A DNA stretch of 64,000 nt from Bifidobacterium mizhiense (GCF_020884755.1 NZ_BPWE01000001.1:186001-250000), one strand, 5' to 3'; counted from the first letter of the stretch, positions 53,265-64,000 are shown. Translations and numbers: made by a program. The notes: generated by a model from the letters alone, not told the origin.

Positions 53265-54122
53265 CTACTCCTCGTCCCCGTAGATCACCAGGAAGGCATC
53301 CTCCAAGTTGGCAGGAACAGCCTGGCCCTGGGACGGCGGCTCAGGTGAGTAAATTCTGAGCCGGGTCGCATCCCCATCCAGCTCGTCCTCAAGGAGCAGC
53401 TGCCCCTGCCCTAAGCGATAATCCGCAGGAACCAGGAATATTTTGCCTTCCAGCCAGCGGCTTATCTGCCTTGGGGACTGGTTGCAGCAGATCTGTCCAT
53501 CCTTGAGCATGATGACCCGGTCGGCGATGGTCTCCAGGTCAGAGACGATATGAGTGGATAGGATGACGATCCGGTCGCGCGAAAGGGCATGGACCAGGTT
53601 GCGGAAGCGGACACGTTCCCCAGGGTCCAAACCAGCGGTCGGCTCGTCCAAAATCATCAGTTCCGGGTCGTTGATCATGGTCTGTGCCAGCCCCACGCGC
53701 TGAATCATGCCCCCAGAGAGCGTCTTCATCTTCTGCTTACCCTGGTCTTTAAGCCCCACGGTCTTCAGGAGATCTTTCGCCAGGGGCTTGGCCCGTTTCC
53801 GGCCGATCCCCTGAAGGGCAGCTATGTAGGTCAAAAAATCCTCAGCGCTGTAGTCCGGGTAATAGCCGAATTTTTGGGGCAGATACCCCAAGAGGCCGCG
53901 ATAGTCCTCGTCCATAACCATGATGTCCTGCCCGTTCCAGGTAATGCTTCCCGAATCCGGGCGGATCAGGGTGGCGATCATTTGGATCAGCGTGGTCTTG
54001 CCTGCTCCGTTGGGTGCCAGGAGCCCATGGACACCGGTTCCAATAGAAAGGCTCAGATCGTTGATAACCCGCTTGTTCCTGAAGCTCTTTGACACATGGT
54101 CCAAGTGCAGCACGAAACTCAC
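53265..54122 (-). CDS. ABC transporter ATPase (ABC-2/drug-export type)
   Basis: 285 residues. Walker A LLAPNGAGKTT, Q-loop GYLPQKFGYYPDY, signature LSGGMIQRVGLAQ, Walker B LMILDEPTAGLD, H-loop LSTHIVSDL. A C-terminal extension after residue 215, including YSPEPPSQGQ, resembles drug-exporter ATPases of the CcmA/BcrA type. GTG start at 54122 with AAAGGA very close; a GTG three codons later is possible. Works with one or both flanking membrane proteins. Confidence 0.92.
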   Translation of the reverse strand: MSFVLHLDHVSKSFRNKRVINDLSLSIGTGVHGLLAPNGAGKTTLIQMIATLIRPDSGSITWNGQDIMVMDEDYRGLLGYLPQKFGYYPDYSAEDFLTYIAALQGIGRKRAKPLAKDLLKTVGLKDQGKQKMKTLSGGMIQRVGLAQTMINDPELMILDEPTAGLDPGERVRFRNLVHALSRDRIVILSTHIVSDLETIADRVIMLKDGQICCNQSPRQISRWLEGKIFLVPADYRLGQGQLLLEDELDGDATRLRIYSPEPPSQGQAVPANLEDAFLVIYGDEE

Positions 54123-54156
54123 CGTCCTTTCACGCCAAACATGTAAGATTCCGCCC

Positions 54157-55020
54157 TCATGCCGTCGCCAGTCTTTTCATATGCCATGCCCACCTTGGCA
54201 GAGGTGACCCTACGCAGCGTCCATGCAGAACAAGCAGGAAGATCGCCAGAAGAACAAGGCCCGTCGCCAGGCTCAAGGCCGGCGGAATAGAGACAAGGAT
54301 GGGGGCGGTGGCGAATCGAGTCAGATAAAGCATCATGCCGAGCACAATCCAGAGTCCGAGAACCAGACAGATGGACAGGTCTCCATGCATATGCTCCTCT
54401 ACCCAGATTTGTGCCAGGGAAAAGAGAAAGAGGGAGGAGAAGCTGATCCCCAGAAGGGTCATGGTGGGCAGCCCCGGATTGGTCGTCCACGCCAGCAAGA
54501 CCGTAGCCAAGGATGAAATCATCATGCTGACCATGCCGAACAGAAGCATCCTGACTGCGGCTATCTGACGGAATGACCACCTGCAGGTTCTGATCAGATT
54601 CAGGGTATTCAGATTCCGTTCCTTGAGCACTACCAAGAGGTGCACCACCAGGAAAAGAGCAGGCGAGCAGACGAATATGGGGACAACCAGACCGAAGATT
54701 CTATCGACTCTACTGGGCCAAGCAGTCTTCATGAAGGAGCCAAAGACGGTCGCCCAAACTGCCACCGTCAGAATCAAGCCGATAAAGACGCAGTCCCAGA
54801 GGCCAAAGAGCAGATTTCTCAGGCCTAGGGAACGAACCATGGCTACAAGGGTCCAGATCAGCCCAGGACGTCTTCCCATCCCTTTGCGGACAATCGTTTT
54901 TATGGTTCGCTCGCGCATCCGGGAACTGCCGATCTGTGATTCAGCAAAATCATCGCGCTCAAGGTCGCTACCCTGAAGAGCCGCCAGAACGGGACGGATA
55001 TCAGGTTCAGACCGATTCAT
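54157..55020 (-). CDS. Membrane protein after the ECF sigma gene (possible anti-sigma factor or permease)
   Basis: 287 residues. An N-terminal cytoplasmic part of about 50 charged residues (LERDDFAESQIGSSRMRERT) is followed by six hydrophobic segments. No zinc-binding HXXXCXXC motif is visible, so it is not a standard ZAS anti-sigma factor. AAGGAG lies seven bases before ATG 55020, which overlaps the sigma stop by 14 bases. By position it could restrain the sigma factor, or be the permease for the next ATPase. Neither is proven. Confidence 0.7.
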   Translation of the reverse strand: MNRSEPDIRPVLAALQGSDLERDDFAESQIGSSRMRERTIKTIVRKGMGRRPGLIWTLVAMVRSLGLRNLLFGLWDCVFIGLILTVAVWATVFGSFMKTAWPSRVDRIFGLVVPIFVCSPALFLVVHLLVVLKERNLNTLNLIRTCRWSFRQIAAVRMLLFGMVSMMISSLATVLLAWTTNPGLPTMTLLGISFSSLFLFSLAQIWVEEHMHGDLSICLVLGLWIVLGMMLYLTRFATAPILVSIPPALSLATGLVLLAIFLLVLHGRCVGSPLPRWAWHMKRLATA

Positions 55021-55657
55021 GACCAAACTCCTTCCTCAAATTGTCCAAAAGTCGGTAATACCGAGCCTTGACCGTGTTTTCAGGCTCTCCGCAGGCCTCG
55101 GCAATCTGCGCGAACCCATAGCCGGCATACAGATGGAGACGCAAAACTTCCTGCGCCGGGACCGGAGCCTGTGAGATCTTGTCTTCAATTCGACCAACTA
55201 GGTCGTCCTTGAAGGTCTGGTCGGCGGGGTCGTCATGTTGATCGTGGCCGGATGCCACAAATACTTGCGCCTCCTGCCGCTGACGCCTGCGGCGGATCCG
55301 CCAGTAGTCAATAACCTTATAGGTTGCGATGCGGTGGATCCAGGTACGGAAGCTGGACTTGTGCGAATCGTAGCTCTCCAAAGACCGCAGAATGGCAACA
55401 AAGGCATCCTGGGCAAGGTTCAGCGACTCCTCCTTATCGCCTACTTGAGCTCGGATGTAGGCCAGGATGTCGTCGTAGTACTTGCGAACTAGGTCATCGG
55501 CTGCGCGAAAGGATCTAGTTGTCAGTATGTTTCTGATCCATTCCAGGTCCTCTGCCTGGGATTGGCCACCATCAGCGTCTCCGTCACTGGTTTGTCTGAC
55601 CAAGGCCGGATGCATAGCTTCATCCGCAGGCAGCAGATGGTCACCCATCCTCGCCAT
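55007..55657 (-). CDS. ECF-type RNA polymerase sigma factor
   Basis: 216 residues. Region 2 is seen in DDLVRKYYDDILAYIRAQVGDKEESLNLAQDAFVAILRSLESYDSH followed by SSFRTWIHRIATYKVIDYWR. The linker carries His/Asp residues. Region 4 with its helix-turn-helix is in LRLHLYAGYGFAQIAEACGEPENTVKARYYRLL. Start ATG 55657 has AAGGAGG seven bases upstream. It is first in a run with a membrane protein and two ABC systems, so it likely activates this operon. Confidence 0.93.
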   Translation of the reverse strand: MARMGDHLLPADEAMHPALVRQTSDGDADGGQSQAEDLEWIRNILTTRSFRAADDLVRKYYDDILAYIRAQVGDKEESLNLAQDAFVAILRSLESYDSHKSSFRTWIHRIATYKVIDYWRIRRRRQRQEAQVFVASGHDQHDDPADQTFKDDLVGRIEDKISQAPVPAQEVLRLHLYAGYGFAQIAEACGEPENTVKARYYRLLDNLRKEFGHESV

Positions 55658-55788
55658 GCTCCAGCCTCCTTGCAGCATTGTGAACTTTCGACAACCTCAT
55701 ATTCGTTGTGCAGGCTGCAATAGTTGCATGGAAGGCGGTTTTATTTCCTTCCTGGCGTGTCTAGAAATGCACTATCAGTCAGAAAGAA

Positions 55789-55817
55789 TTGACCATTCCA
55801 AGGACCGCAGCTATATT
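55789..55817 (+). promoter_or_regulatory. Promoter of the FMN-riboswitch/ribU transcript
   Basis: TTGACC (55789-55794) and TATATT (55812-55817) with an ideal 17-base spacer. The predicted start at about 55824 falls four bases before riboswitch P1, so promoter and aptamer support each other. Confidence 0.85.
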
Positions 55818-55827
55818 GAAATCGTCA

Positions 55828-55952
55828 GTTTCAGGGAAGGTGAAAGTCCTTACTGGCGGTATCCGGCTGAAGGCCGGGAGCCCGCGACCCGCGCAAGCGG
55901 TGGATATCGGTTCAAGTCCGAAGCCAACGGTTACAGTCCGGATGGAAGAAAC
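55828..55952 (+). promoter_or_regulatory. FMN riboswitch (RFN element)
   Basis: Conserved RFN segments appear in order: CAGGGAAGGTGAAAGTCC, TTACTGGCGGT, GGAGCCCGCGA, then AAGTCCGAAGCCAACGG and TTACAGTCCGGATGGAAGAA. P1 is closed by GTTTC (55828-55832) with GAAAC (55948-55952). The GAGG ribosome site (55953-55956) follows P1 with no gap and the ATG is ten bases away. FMN binding can therefore shut translation by holding the ribosome site against the helix; no separate terminator hairpin fits in. Confidence 0.93.
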
Positions 55953-55962
55953 GAGGCCCTCT

Positions 55963-56568
55963 ATGAGCATGCCCAATTCTCATTCACACACCACTGCAAA
56001 CAAGGACACGCGCTTCAACGATGTCCACTCCACAGGTGCAGGCGGTTCAGGACGCTGGTCGACCAAACGGATTGCGGTCTACGCACTCTTCGTAGCCTTG
56101 GCCATGGTTCTGAGCTTCTTCTCATTCCCGATCTTTCCTGCCGCTCCCTGGCTCAAATATGACCCCTCTGGCATCGTCGTCCTGGTATGCGGCTTCGCCT
56201 TCGGCCCTGCCGCTGCAGCAATCATCTCCATTCTGGGATTCGTCCCGCACCTGTTCACCAACCCCTTCGGCGCTCTGATCTCGATGATCGTGGCCCTGGC
56301 ACTGAGCGTGCCGGCAGCCTTGGTCTACCGCAAGATGCACAGCCGTAAGGGAGCAGTCATTGGGATCGTTTCCGGCGCCATTCTGGGCGTGATCGCAGCC
56401 ATCCTGTGCAACGTGGTGATCACCCCCTTCTACGCGCACATGTCCATGGCCAAGGTGGTCGCCATGATCGTGCCGATCCTCCTGCCCTTCAACCTGATGA
56501 AGTTCGCCATCCACGGCGTGGTCACCTTCCTGATCTACAAGCCCATCTCCACGCTGATCAACAAGTAG
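55963..56568 (+). CDS. ribU: ECF transporter S-component, riboflavin (RibU-like)
   Basis: 201 residues. A hydrophilic, His-rich start (MSMPNSHSHTTANKD) precedes about six helices. Family features are FPIFPAAPWLKYDPSGIVVLVCGFAFGP in the loop between helices 1 and 3 and the GPAAAAIISILGF segment. The FMN riboswitch in front makes riboflavin the likely substrate. ATG 55963 is used because it follows the GAGG site. The energising protein gene is 21 bases downstream. Confidence 0.92.
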   Translation: MSMPNSHSHTTANKDTRFNDVHSTGAGGSGRWSTKRIAVYALFVALAMVLSFFSFPIFPAAPWLKYDPSGIVVLVCGFAFGPAAAAIISILGFVPHLFTNPFGALISMIVALALSVPAALVYRKMHSRKGAVIGIVSGAILGVIAAILCNVVITPFYAHMSMAKVVAMIVPILLPFNLMKFAIHGVVTFLIYKPISTLINK

Positions 56569-56589
56569 GCCACGGCGGTTCGGCACGTC

Positions 56590-59004
56590 ATGGCAGCATC
56601 CATGACCCAATCCGCAGTCTCGGATTCTGCGGATTCGAAGGCAACGGTCGCCCGCCTGGACCAGGTCTCCTTCTCCTATGACGGAGGACAGACCTGGGCC
56701 TTGGATCATCTGTCCATGGAGGTGCATGCAGGCGAGCATCTATGCATCCTGGGAGCAAATGGTTCCGGCAAATCCACGCTGGGAAGCATCCTTTCGGGTG
56801 CGACAGCACCCGACCGTGGCCGGGTTGAGCTTATGGGCCGGACGGTCTGCTCTGATACCCCGGATCAGGGCCGGCAGATCGACGCTGAGGCCTACCGGCA
56901 GGCACGGCGGAGCATCGGCATGGTCTTTCAAAACCCCGAAGACCAGATCGTGACCACCGTCGTCCAGGACGACGTGGCTTTCGGACCCGAGAATCTGGGC
57001 CTGCCCCGCCAGAAAATGCTCTCATGCGTGCCAGCGGCCCTGAAGCAGGTGGATCTGCAGGCGCGGATGAATGATGATCCCACCCGCATGTCTGGCGGAC
57101 AGCAGCAACGACTGGCCCTGGCCGGTAGCCTGGCCATGAATCCAGGCATGATGGTGCTGGACGAACCTGGCGCCATGCTCGATGCAGCCGGCCGGCAGGA
57201 GATTCAATCAATCCTCTGCCGACTGACAGCCCAGGGCACAGCTGTCGTCCATATCACCCATCTGCTTGAACAGGCCAGACAGGCTGATCGAGTCCTCGTG
57301 CTTGACCATGGACGCATCGTGGCCTCCGGAAGACCCGATCAGATCCTGACCAGGCAGGATCTGCCTGCCCTTGTTGGCGAACCTGACCAAAATCGACCGA
57401 CCCAAAACGGGGCATCAGATACGGACGCGAAGACCGCAGTCGATGACCACGCCGTTCCCATGGTCAAGTTGTCGGATGTCTCTTACAGTTTTCCGGATGC
57501 CGACAGCAAAGCCCTCAGACAGGTGAATCTGGAGCTGGCGGCAGGACAGACCCTGGCCATTATCGGGCGCAACGGATCCGGCAAGTCCACCCTGGCCAGA
57601 CTCATCTGTGCCCTAGCCGCTCCCGACAGCGGATCAATCCAGGTGGCCGGCCTTCCCCTGGCCGGGCCCGACAGACCCAAGGCCAAGCATCTGCGACGCC
57701 AGAATCTCAAGCTTCTGCGCCAAAGGGTCGGCTATGTCATGCAATACCCCGAACATCAGCTTTTTGCGGATACCGTAGCCCAGGACATCGCCTATGGTCC
57801 GCACAACCTGGGCTATGGACCCGAGCAGGTGCAGCAGCGGGTGGATGATGCCATGAAGCTTCTGGGCATCAGTGATCTGGCCGACCGCTCACCCTTCGAG
57901 CTCTCGGGGGGTCAGCGGCGCTTGGTAGCGATTGCCGGAGTCGTGGCCTGCAGCCCTCAATTGCTGGTTTTGGACGAGGCCACCGCCAGTCTGGACCCCC
58001 AAGCCTGCGCAGGCATCATGCGGCTACTTCGAGTGCTCCACCAGCGTGGAGTCACTATCGTCATGAGCACTCACGCCGATCGGGAGGCCCTGGATCTGGC
58101 CGATCAGGCCCTGCTACTGGAGCATGGAAAAACGTTAGCCTATGGGCCTACTGCTCAAGTCGTGGAGCGCTACCACCAACTGCTGGCAACAGACGCAACA
58201 GAGCAGGTAGCGGATCACACTCAAACCGACCAGAAACCCGTCTCCTTGCTGGCGAGGTTGGACCCGCGAGCCAAGATGGTCACTTTCCTCCTAGCCATGT
58301 TCACCGCTTTCGCCATCTCCACGCCAGCGCAACTTATTCTGGCGCTGGTGGTCACTGTCGGTCTCTTTGCCGCCGCCCGGGCCCCACTGCGTTCCATTTT
58401 GAACTCGGTCAAAGGCTTTCTGGCCCTCATGCTTCTGCTGGCCCTTTTCAATCTTTTGGTCACTCAGACCGGCCGCAGACTGGCTGCCTGGGGTCCATTC
58501 GTACTGACTACTGGCGGCATCTGGGTGGCTGTGCTCTACGCCTGCCGCTTCATGCTGATCATCTTTCTGGGGGCCCTCCTAGTGGAGACCACCACCCCGA
58601 CGCAGATGACCGATGCCTGTGAATCCCTGCTGAGCCCACTGTCCAAGCTGGGCATCCACACCAATGAGATCGCCCTGGTCCTCTCACTTGCTCTGCGTTT
58701 CATCCCCACACTGGGACGTGAGGTTCAGGCCATCGTGGAAGCCCAGGCCGCCCGCGGCGGATCCATCGAGTCCGGCTCGCTCTCGCAACGCCTGCATGCG
58801 GCCATAGCCATTACGGTTCCCGTCTTCGCCGGAGCCCTTCGCCACGCTGACAATCTGAGCCGTGCCCTAGATGCCCGATGCTATGAAGGCAGTCGCCAAG
58901 AGCGCACCCACTACCGCCTGTTGCGACTGGACAGGATGGACATCCTGTTCATCGCTCTTATGGCCCTCTATCTCTTGGCCCTGCTGCTGCATCCCCTGTT
59001 CTGA
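56590..59004 (+). CDS. Fused ECF energising protein: EcfA1-EcfA2-EcfT
   Basis: 804 residues. First ATPase: Walker A GANGSGKST, signature MSGGQQQR, Walker B MMVLDEPGAMLD. Second: GRNGSGKST, signature LSGGQRRL, LLVLDEATASLD. From about residue 555 comes an EcfT membrane domain with about five helices. Both coupling motifs AQAARGGS and ALDARCYEG are present, as expected for EcfT. Powers RibU and may serve other S-components encoded elsewhere. The ribosome site is weak; a second ATG four codons on is possible. Confidence 0.93.
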   Translation: MAASMTQSAVSDSADSKATVARLDQVSFSYDGGQTWALDHLSMEVHAGEHLCILGANGSGKSTLGSILSGATAPDRGRVELMGRTVCSDTPDQGRQIDAEAYRQARRSIGMVFQNPEDQIVTTVVQDDVAFGPENLGLPRQKMLSCVPAALKQVDLQARMNDDPTRMSGGQQQRLALAGSLAMNPGMMVLDEPGAMLDAAGRQEIQSILCRLTAQGTAVVHITHLLEQARQADRVLVLDHGRIVASGRPDQILTRQDLPALVGEPDQNRPTQNGASDTDAKTAVDDHAVPMVKLSDVSYSFPDADSKALRQVNLELAAGQTLAIIGRNGSGKSTLARLICALAAPDSGSIQVAGLPLAGPDRPKAKHLRRQNLKLLRQRVGYVMQYPEHQLFADTVAQDIAYGPHNLGYGPEQVQQRVDDAMKLLGISDLADRSPFELSGGQRRLVAIAGVVACSPQLLVLDEATASLDPQACAGIMRLLRVLHQRGVTIVMSTHADREALDLADQALLLEHGKTLAYGPTAQVVERYHQLLATDATEQVADHTQTDQKPVSLLARLDPRAKMVTFLLAMFTAFAISTPAQLILALVVTVGLFAAARAPLRSILNSVKGFLALMLLLALFNLLVTQTGRRLAAWGPFVLTTGGIWVAVLYACRFMLIIFLGALLVETTTPTQMTDACESLLSPLSKLGIHTNEIALVLSLALRFIPTLGREVQAIVEAQAARGGSIESGSLSQRLHAAIAITVPVFAGALRHADNLSRALDARCYEGSRQERTHYRLLRLDRMDILFIALMALYLLALLLHPLF

Positions 59005-59356
59005 GCAGCCAGGCCACATCAAGCGCTTAGCACACTGTCCTTTCAGTTAACTAGGCCTTCTCCCATGCCTGGCCTAAGTGTTCCATCACGCAACTGCCTG
59101 AGTCGTCGTCTACTCGGCTACCCGAGTAGACGAGCCGTTGTGAATTGGAGGCTGACTCGGGAACGCTAGCGTCACTTACTATCAATTTCATCGTAGACGT
59201 AGGCTTGATATAAGAACATGATTAATCCCACCGATTGACTCGTGAGGCAAAACGAATCCGGGGCTCACTCTGCCAATAGAAGCCACATATCTCAAACGAT
59301 GCTTTAAAGATCATATTACAGGGATCAACATAAATTACTCTCGGCAGCACAAAATA
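59005..59356. other. Non-coding spacer between ecf and clpC
   Basis: No plausible gene in about 350 bases. The right half is visibly richer in A and T than the rest of the window. Two palindromic elements are present: TAGGCC (59052-59057) with GGCCTA (59071-59076), and a perfect 12-base stem at 59106-59133. Nothing here resembles a tRNA, IS end or known riboswitch. Confidence 0.7.
59106..59133 (+). repeat. Perfect 12-base hairpin TCGTCTACTCGG / CCGAGTAGACGA
   Basis: Arms at 59106-59117 and 59122-59133 with a CTAC loop. It follows the ecf gene by about 100 bases but lacks a T-run on either side, so it is not a standard terminator. Confidence 0.6.
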
Positions 59357-59395
59357 AGAGGGGCTGGAGCACATGGACAGTGCTCCAGCCCCTCT
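59357..59395 (-). terminator. Terminator after clpC
   Basis: Perfect 16-base stem (59357-59372 with 59380-59395) and a seven-base loop. In the minus direction it is followed by TATTTT. It lies 34 bases beyond the clpC stop. Confidence 0.85.
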
Positions 59396-59428
59396 TTAGT
59401 CAGCCGCGTCAGGCATTAACCCAGTATC

Positions 59429-62077
<2,649 letters not shown>

Positions 62078-62149
62078 ACTTGTCCTTCCCTTTGATCCGT
62101 AATTCACTCTACAGATTTACGGTGACGTTTATTCTCGGCCCGCCGGTGA

Positions 62150-62166
62150 TTGCGCTCTGAACGCAA
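62150..62166. promoter_or_regulatory. ClgR-like palindrome upstream of clpC
   Basis: On the minus strand TTGCG-TTCAGAG-CGCAA; its core CGTTCAGAGCG matches the actinobacterial ClgR pattern CGCYNANRGCG with one mismatch. It lies about 70-90 bases before the clpC start codon, just past the upstream gene's stop. ClgR activates clp genes in related genera. Confidence 0.4.
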
Positions 62167-62179
62167 CGAGGCCTTGGAA

Positions 62180-63178
62180 TCAGTCCTCTGAGCCGTCTTC
62201 TGACTGCATCTGCTCCATGAGTTCCACCTCAGGGCGCTCCTCACGGGGCTTCTGCCTGACCACATCGATATGAAGATCGTCATAGGCCGGTTGGGACTGG
62301 ACCCAGAGATGGGACTCCTCCTGGGGTTCGATCTCGGAATGCTCGCCGCAGCCATGATCCAGGGAGACCACGCGTCCATCGTCCGGGCTCCAACGGTTGG
62401 CACATACACCAAACATGGTCCCAAGGTCACCTGCCAGCGGAATCATGAAGCCACAGGTCTCGCAGGCCTTGCCCTTGGCTGTGCGGGTCGACAGGGACTT
62501 GGGACCGTGCTGCCCCTCGTACCAGCGCTTGGCGGTGGCCGTCCTGGCCTCGGCGGTCATCACGTGTCGGCGGCTCAGAGCGAAGCGGTCGACAGCCTCA
62601 TCCAAATCAGCGGAAGAGGTCTGTGCGCCGAGGGAAGCCTGATCTTTAGGTTCCTGCTCCTGAGCGTCTTTTTCTTCACCTGGGCGGCCTACCAGGCGAA
62701 AAACCACACCATCAGCATCAACCGAGGCTGACTCTTTCTGGCCTTCTTCATTATCTTCAGGGTTATTATCTTCAGGGTTCTGCTGTACTTCAGAATTCTG
62801 ATAACCGGCTTGCACAGGCTTGTATCCTGCTATCAGCCTGGGGTCGTCCGGCTCGGTTCCCATGACATCGGTCACGCTCAGATCCGAGGGCAGCAGGCGA
62901 TCCTTCCAGGGAACCCATGCCGGGGGCTGCAGGGCCGCATCGGTAGGCACCAGAGAGGATTCATCCACAGTCCAGGTATCGGCATCCTCATCGCGGTAGA
63001 GGGTGACCGACCACTGCCAGCCCTCATAACCCTTGATGGCCGAGGCGAACCGGTAGTCCCAGACTCCGTCCCCAATCAGGGTGCGGCCGACCAATTCACC
63101 GACCTCATCACTGTCGGCGGCCACGCTCAGAGCCACTCGCCTGGCCAGTTCCTCAGGATCCAGGTCCTCTTGAACCAT
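62180..63178 (-). CDS. DUF3027 protein
   Basis: 332 residues. The N-terminal part (VGRTLIGDGVWDYRFASAIKGYEGWQWSVTLY, then PAWVPWKDRLLPSDLSVTD) is characteristic of the actinobacterial DUF3027 family. An acidic linker with the tandem NPEDN-NPEDN repeat separates it from a C-terminal zinc-finger-like domain with CETCGF, GVCANRWSPDDGRVVSLDHGCG. Function unknown; the family usually neighbours a cold-shock gene, as here. AAGGTG lies eight bases before the ATG. Confidence 0.9.
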   Translation of the reverse strand: MVQEDLDPEELARRVALSVAADSDEVGELVGRTLIGDGVWDYRFASAIKGYEGWQWSVTLYRDEDADTWTVDESSLVPTDAALQPPAWVPWKDRLLPSDLSVTDVMGTEPDDPRLIAGYKPVQAGYQNSEVQQNPEDNNPEDNEEGQKESASVDADGVVFRLVGRPGEEKDAQEQEPKDQASLGAQTSSADLDEAVDRFALSRRHVMTAEARTATAKRWYEGQHGPKSLSTRTAKGKACETCGFMIPLAGDLGTMFGVCANRWSPDDGRVVSLDHGCGEHSEIEPQEESHLWVQSQPAYDDLHIDVVRQKPREERPEVELMEQMQSEDGSED

Positions 63179-63246
63179 CTATCACACCTTCATCATCAGT
63201 TGGACCGAACCAGGCCGATCCAGATCGGATTCTTCTCGCCGCCCAC

Positions 63247-63636
63247 TCAGTCCGGCACGTCAAAGTCATCGGCCACAGCCCTCAGGAGGGTGGCCAGCTT
63301 GGCGGATTCAGCCCGACCTGGATAGTGGTGCCGGCGCAGGCCATTGCCCGCGGAGTCCAGCAGCTTGATCAGATCCTCCACGATGGCGGCCATATCGTCC
63401 GGATCGGGTCGCTTGGCACGCAGAATGGAGGGGGTCGGCCCCACCAGCTTCAGATCCAGGGCCTGGGGACCCTTGCGGCCCTCAGCCACCGAGAACTCCA
63501 CCCGGGATCCCTTGCGTAAGGTAGATACCCCAGCAGGCAGGGCTGATGAGGGCAGGAAGACATCCCCACCTTGTTCATCCGTGATGAACCCGAACCCCCG
63601 CTTGGCGTCGTACCACCGTACTCTCCCGCTGGGCAT
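63247..63636 (-). CDS. Cold-shock domain protein with C-terminal extension
   Basis: 129 residues. Residues 1-67 are a cold-shock domain with RNP1-type KRGFGFI and RNP2-type DVFLPSSAL, which bind single-stranded nucleic acid. The remaining 60 residues (DPDDMAAIVEDLIKLLDSAGNGL onward) are predicted helical and absent from short CspA proteins, but typical of the longer actinobacterial form. AAGGAAGTGG precedes the ATG. Confidence 0.93.
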   Translation of the reverse strand: MPSGRVRWYDAKRGFGFITDEQGGDVFLPSSALPAGVSTLRKGSRVEFSVAEGRKGPQALDLKLVGPTPSILRAKRPDPDDMAAIVEDLIKLLDSAGNGLRRHHYPGRAESAKLATLLRAVADDFDVPD

Positions 63637-63722
63637 GCTCTGCCACTTCCTTACGTTACTTCTTGAACAGGTATATCCGGAATCAGTCTACCTGACCCGG
63701 GCGGGCAGGACGACCCATCTTG

Positions 63723-64000
63723 TCATGGGCGTACGGGACTGTTGGCGGCAAGATTGGTCTGGCCTTCAGCGCGCCCCTGATCCCGGTTGGCGCCCTGGGG
63801 TATGACGATGGTGAAGGTCAAGCCGCCCCCCGGAGTCTGCGAGGCACAGATGAACCCCTGGTGGGCCTTGACGATGGACTGGACAATGGCCAGTCCAAGC
63901 CCCGTGCCGCCTTTCTCCCGAGCCCTGGATGGGTCTGCCGTGTAGAAGCGCTCGAAGAGCCTGGACCTGGATTCCTCCGGGACACCAGGCCCGTGGTCGA
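63723..64000 (-). CDS. Sensor histidine kinase, C-terminal fragment
   Basis: The frame enters from the right edge and ends at a TGA at 63723-63725, giving about 92 residues. It holds the ATP-binding boxes of a HATPase domain: DHGPGV (G1), LFERFYTADPS (F box) and GGTGLGLAIVQSIVKAH (G2), then QTPGGGLTFTIVIP and a 20-residue polar tail. The rest of the gene lies outside the window, so the signal and partner regulator are unknown. Confidence 0.93.
   Translation of the reverse strand, partial: DHGPGVPEESRSRLFERFYTADPSRAREKGGTGLGLAIVQSIVKAHQGFICASQTPGGGLTFTIVIPQGANRDQGRAEGQTNLAANSPVRP

Overview
The window reads as a chromosomal segment of a Bifidobacterium (Actinomycetota). It is G+C-rich, and starts use ATG, GTG or TTG. 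It carries the arginine cluster argC-J-B-D-F-R-G-H next to pheS-pheT, and actinobacterial families such as DUF3027, DUF3043, DUF4191 and polyphosphate glucokinase. A superoxide dismutase gene (19157-19777) is unusual for gut bifidobacteria. From general knowledge it suggests a lineage like the bee-associated B. asteroides group; this is inference, not proof. I see no IS elements, prophage, CRISPR array, tRNA or rRNA.

Layout. 1-2958: tyrS followed by a TPR protein with a long Arg/Asp/Gly/His-rich N-terminus that runs off the left edge. 3207-12969: an SGNH hydrolase and the arginine genes, all on the minus strand and tightly overlapping, with a tandem ArgR-type operator before argC. 13017-18949: DJ-1/PfpI protein, small membrane protein, pheT, pheS and an rRNA/tRNA methyltransferase. 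19034-19851: sod with its own promoter and terminator. 19887-23232: an ECF vitamin transporter (YkoE S-component plus a fused ATPase-ATPase-EcfT protein) behind a TPP riboswitch. 23230-31000: M20 dipeptidase, DUF3043, lpd, DUF4191, glnA, and an MFS carrier. 30883-40443: Mrp ATPase, ligA, a 1144-residue protein of unknown function, and a divergent GT-C-like membrane protein. 40462-46312: a carbohydrate module (GH3 glycosidase, GPH/MFS carrier, aminotransferase, polyphosphate glucokinase). 46485-49137: nitroreductase, histidine-phosphatase-like protein, glycosyltransferase. 49190-55657: an ECF sigma factor followed by a membrane protein and two ABC export systems. 55789-59004: a riboflavin ECF transporter (RibU plus a second fused ATPase-ATPase-EcfT protein) under an FMN riboswitch with a clear promoter. 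59005-64000: a non-coding spacer, clpC, DUF3027, a cold-shock protein and the C-terminus of a sensor kinase.

The genes work together in several units. ArgC/J/B/D/F/G/H form a complete glutamate-to-arginine route using recycling-type ArgJ, with ArgR encoded inside the operon. The two vitamin transporters have the same architecture (separate S-component, three-domain energising protein, cofactor riboswitch). The GH3, carrier and PpgK genes can import a beta-glucoside, release glucose and phosphorylate it. Several genes carry a TANNNT hexamer 6-7 bases before the start codon and no Shine-Dalgarno sequence, which suggests leaderless transcripts. The most system-like novelty is the sigma/dual-ABC cluster at 49-55.7 kb.
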